DNA of 13,655 nt from AL-N1 sp039178835. Its GTDB lineage: Bacteria; Chloroflexota; Chloroflexia; Chloroflexales; Roseiflexaceae. Positions 13,385-13,655 of the stretch are shown here, one piece after another (within the stretch, counting starts at the first letter, position 1; each line of letters opens with the position of its first letter). The stretch lies in assembly GCA_039178835.1 (NCBI GenBank), contig JBCDFA010000209.1, positions 1 to 13,655 on the forward strand, given 5' to 3'. Both the position numbers and the translations under genes were made by a program. The notes under the pieces are model-generated. The model was not told the origin of the DNA. It saw only the letters and a list, made by a program, of their open reading frames with translations, and did not search any database.

Positions 13385-13655
13385 CGCAGTGTTGTGATGA
13401 AGGAATGTTACGTGCCTATATTGATGGTGAGTTGTCTGTTGAAGAAAAGGAACGTGTTGCCACAGAGCTTGCATCGTGTGCTACCTGCCAACAACGGTAT
13501 CACGAACTGACCACACAGCGGGATCGCATGGCTGCGTTGTTATCAGCTGATGCGTTATCTGATCCACAGATCATGCTGGCCCGCATGCGAGATGAGCAGC
13601 ACCAACCATCAATGGCATCTTTAGAAACCCATCCGTCTCAACTCATCGATAACAA
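13381..13655 (+). CDS. Anti-sigma factor with degenerate zf-HC2 (ZAS-like) domain, N-terminal part
   Basis: The ATG at 13381 overlaps the sigma stop (ATGA). The visible 91 codons read MTQCCDEGMLRAYIDGELSV, then a helix and ELASCATCQQRY. The D-x-x-h-x-x-Y-h-D-G-E-L-S..E...V..HL..C..C..R arrangement is the zf-HC2/ZAS anti-sigma domain, which holds the cognate sigma factor inactive. The canonical zinc motif His-x3-Cys-x2-Cys is changed: the His position is Glu34 (E-L-A-S-C-A-T-C; C38 and C41 are kept). Two adjacent Cys (C4, C5) near the N-terminus could supply another ligand. The gene runs off the window, so a transmembrane helix and any extracellular sensor domain cannot be seen. Operon position and overlap make it the partner of the sigma factor. 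Confidence 0.85.
   Translation, partial: MTQCCDEGMLRAYIDGELSVEEKERVATELASCATCQQRYHELTTQRDRMAALLSADALSDPQIMLARMRDEQHQPSMASLETHPSQLIDN

Noticed and set aside
1..13655. CRISPR array, tRNA/rRNA gene, insertion sequence or integrase
   Set aside because: No regularly spaced repeats, cloverleaf, transposase-like protein or terminal repeats were seen on either strand.

Overview
The window looks like a chromosomal segment from a filamentous Chloroflexota bacterium, most plausibly Herpetosiphon or a close relative. This rests on the roughly mid-range GC, spaced solitary genes with good -10/-35 promoters, and the family mix: a bacterial PARG, an M28/DUF4910 peptidase, a DUF5684 membrane protein, a secreted NAGPA-type protein, and a Rieske protein with a long helical tail. 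The genus is inference; no rRNA or marker gene is present. There is no tRNA, CRISPR array, transposase or phage gene.

Left end (1-1740), all on the minus strand: an AT-rich gene for a restriction-endonuclease-like protein, then a small protein gene with a one-base frameshift, then the 5' part of a nucleotidyltransferase gene with a TAG at codon 6 behind an intact ribosome binding site. Two of the three are broken, so this looks like a decaying accessory patch.

Middle (1880-6680): a six-helix membrane protein with a textbook promoter overlapped by a TetR-type palindrome (no TetR gene in the window), a poly(ADP-ribose) glycohydrolase, a zinc aminopeptidase of the DUF4910 type, and a small DUF5684 membrane protein closed by a strong rho-independent terminator.

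SSB pair (6718-8243), minus strand: a protein with two tandem copies of the small helical domain usually found behind single-strand annealing proteins, followed by an SSB with the ALPF tip. They probably share work on single-stranded DNA.

Right end (8301-13655): a 601-residue Rieske protein with an internally repetitive helical tail, and a secreted phosphodiester-glycosidase-family protein, both on the minus strand. Diverging from the latter is an ECF sigma factor gene overlapping its anti-sigma factor gene by ATGA. A nine-codon upstream frame (MWWCCICR) overlaps the sigma start by ATGA in the same way. The divergent region has seven AAAGC/GCTTT pentamers. The anti-sigma factor has Glu where zf-HC2 proteins normally have the zinc-binding His.

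Most genes here are single transcription units. The clear functional groups are the SSB pair and the sigma/anti-sigma pair. The candidates least explained by known biology are the Rieske-helical fusion, the SSB partner, and the coupled leader frame before the sigma gene.
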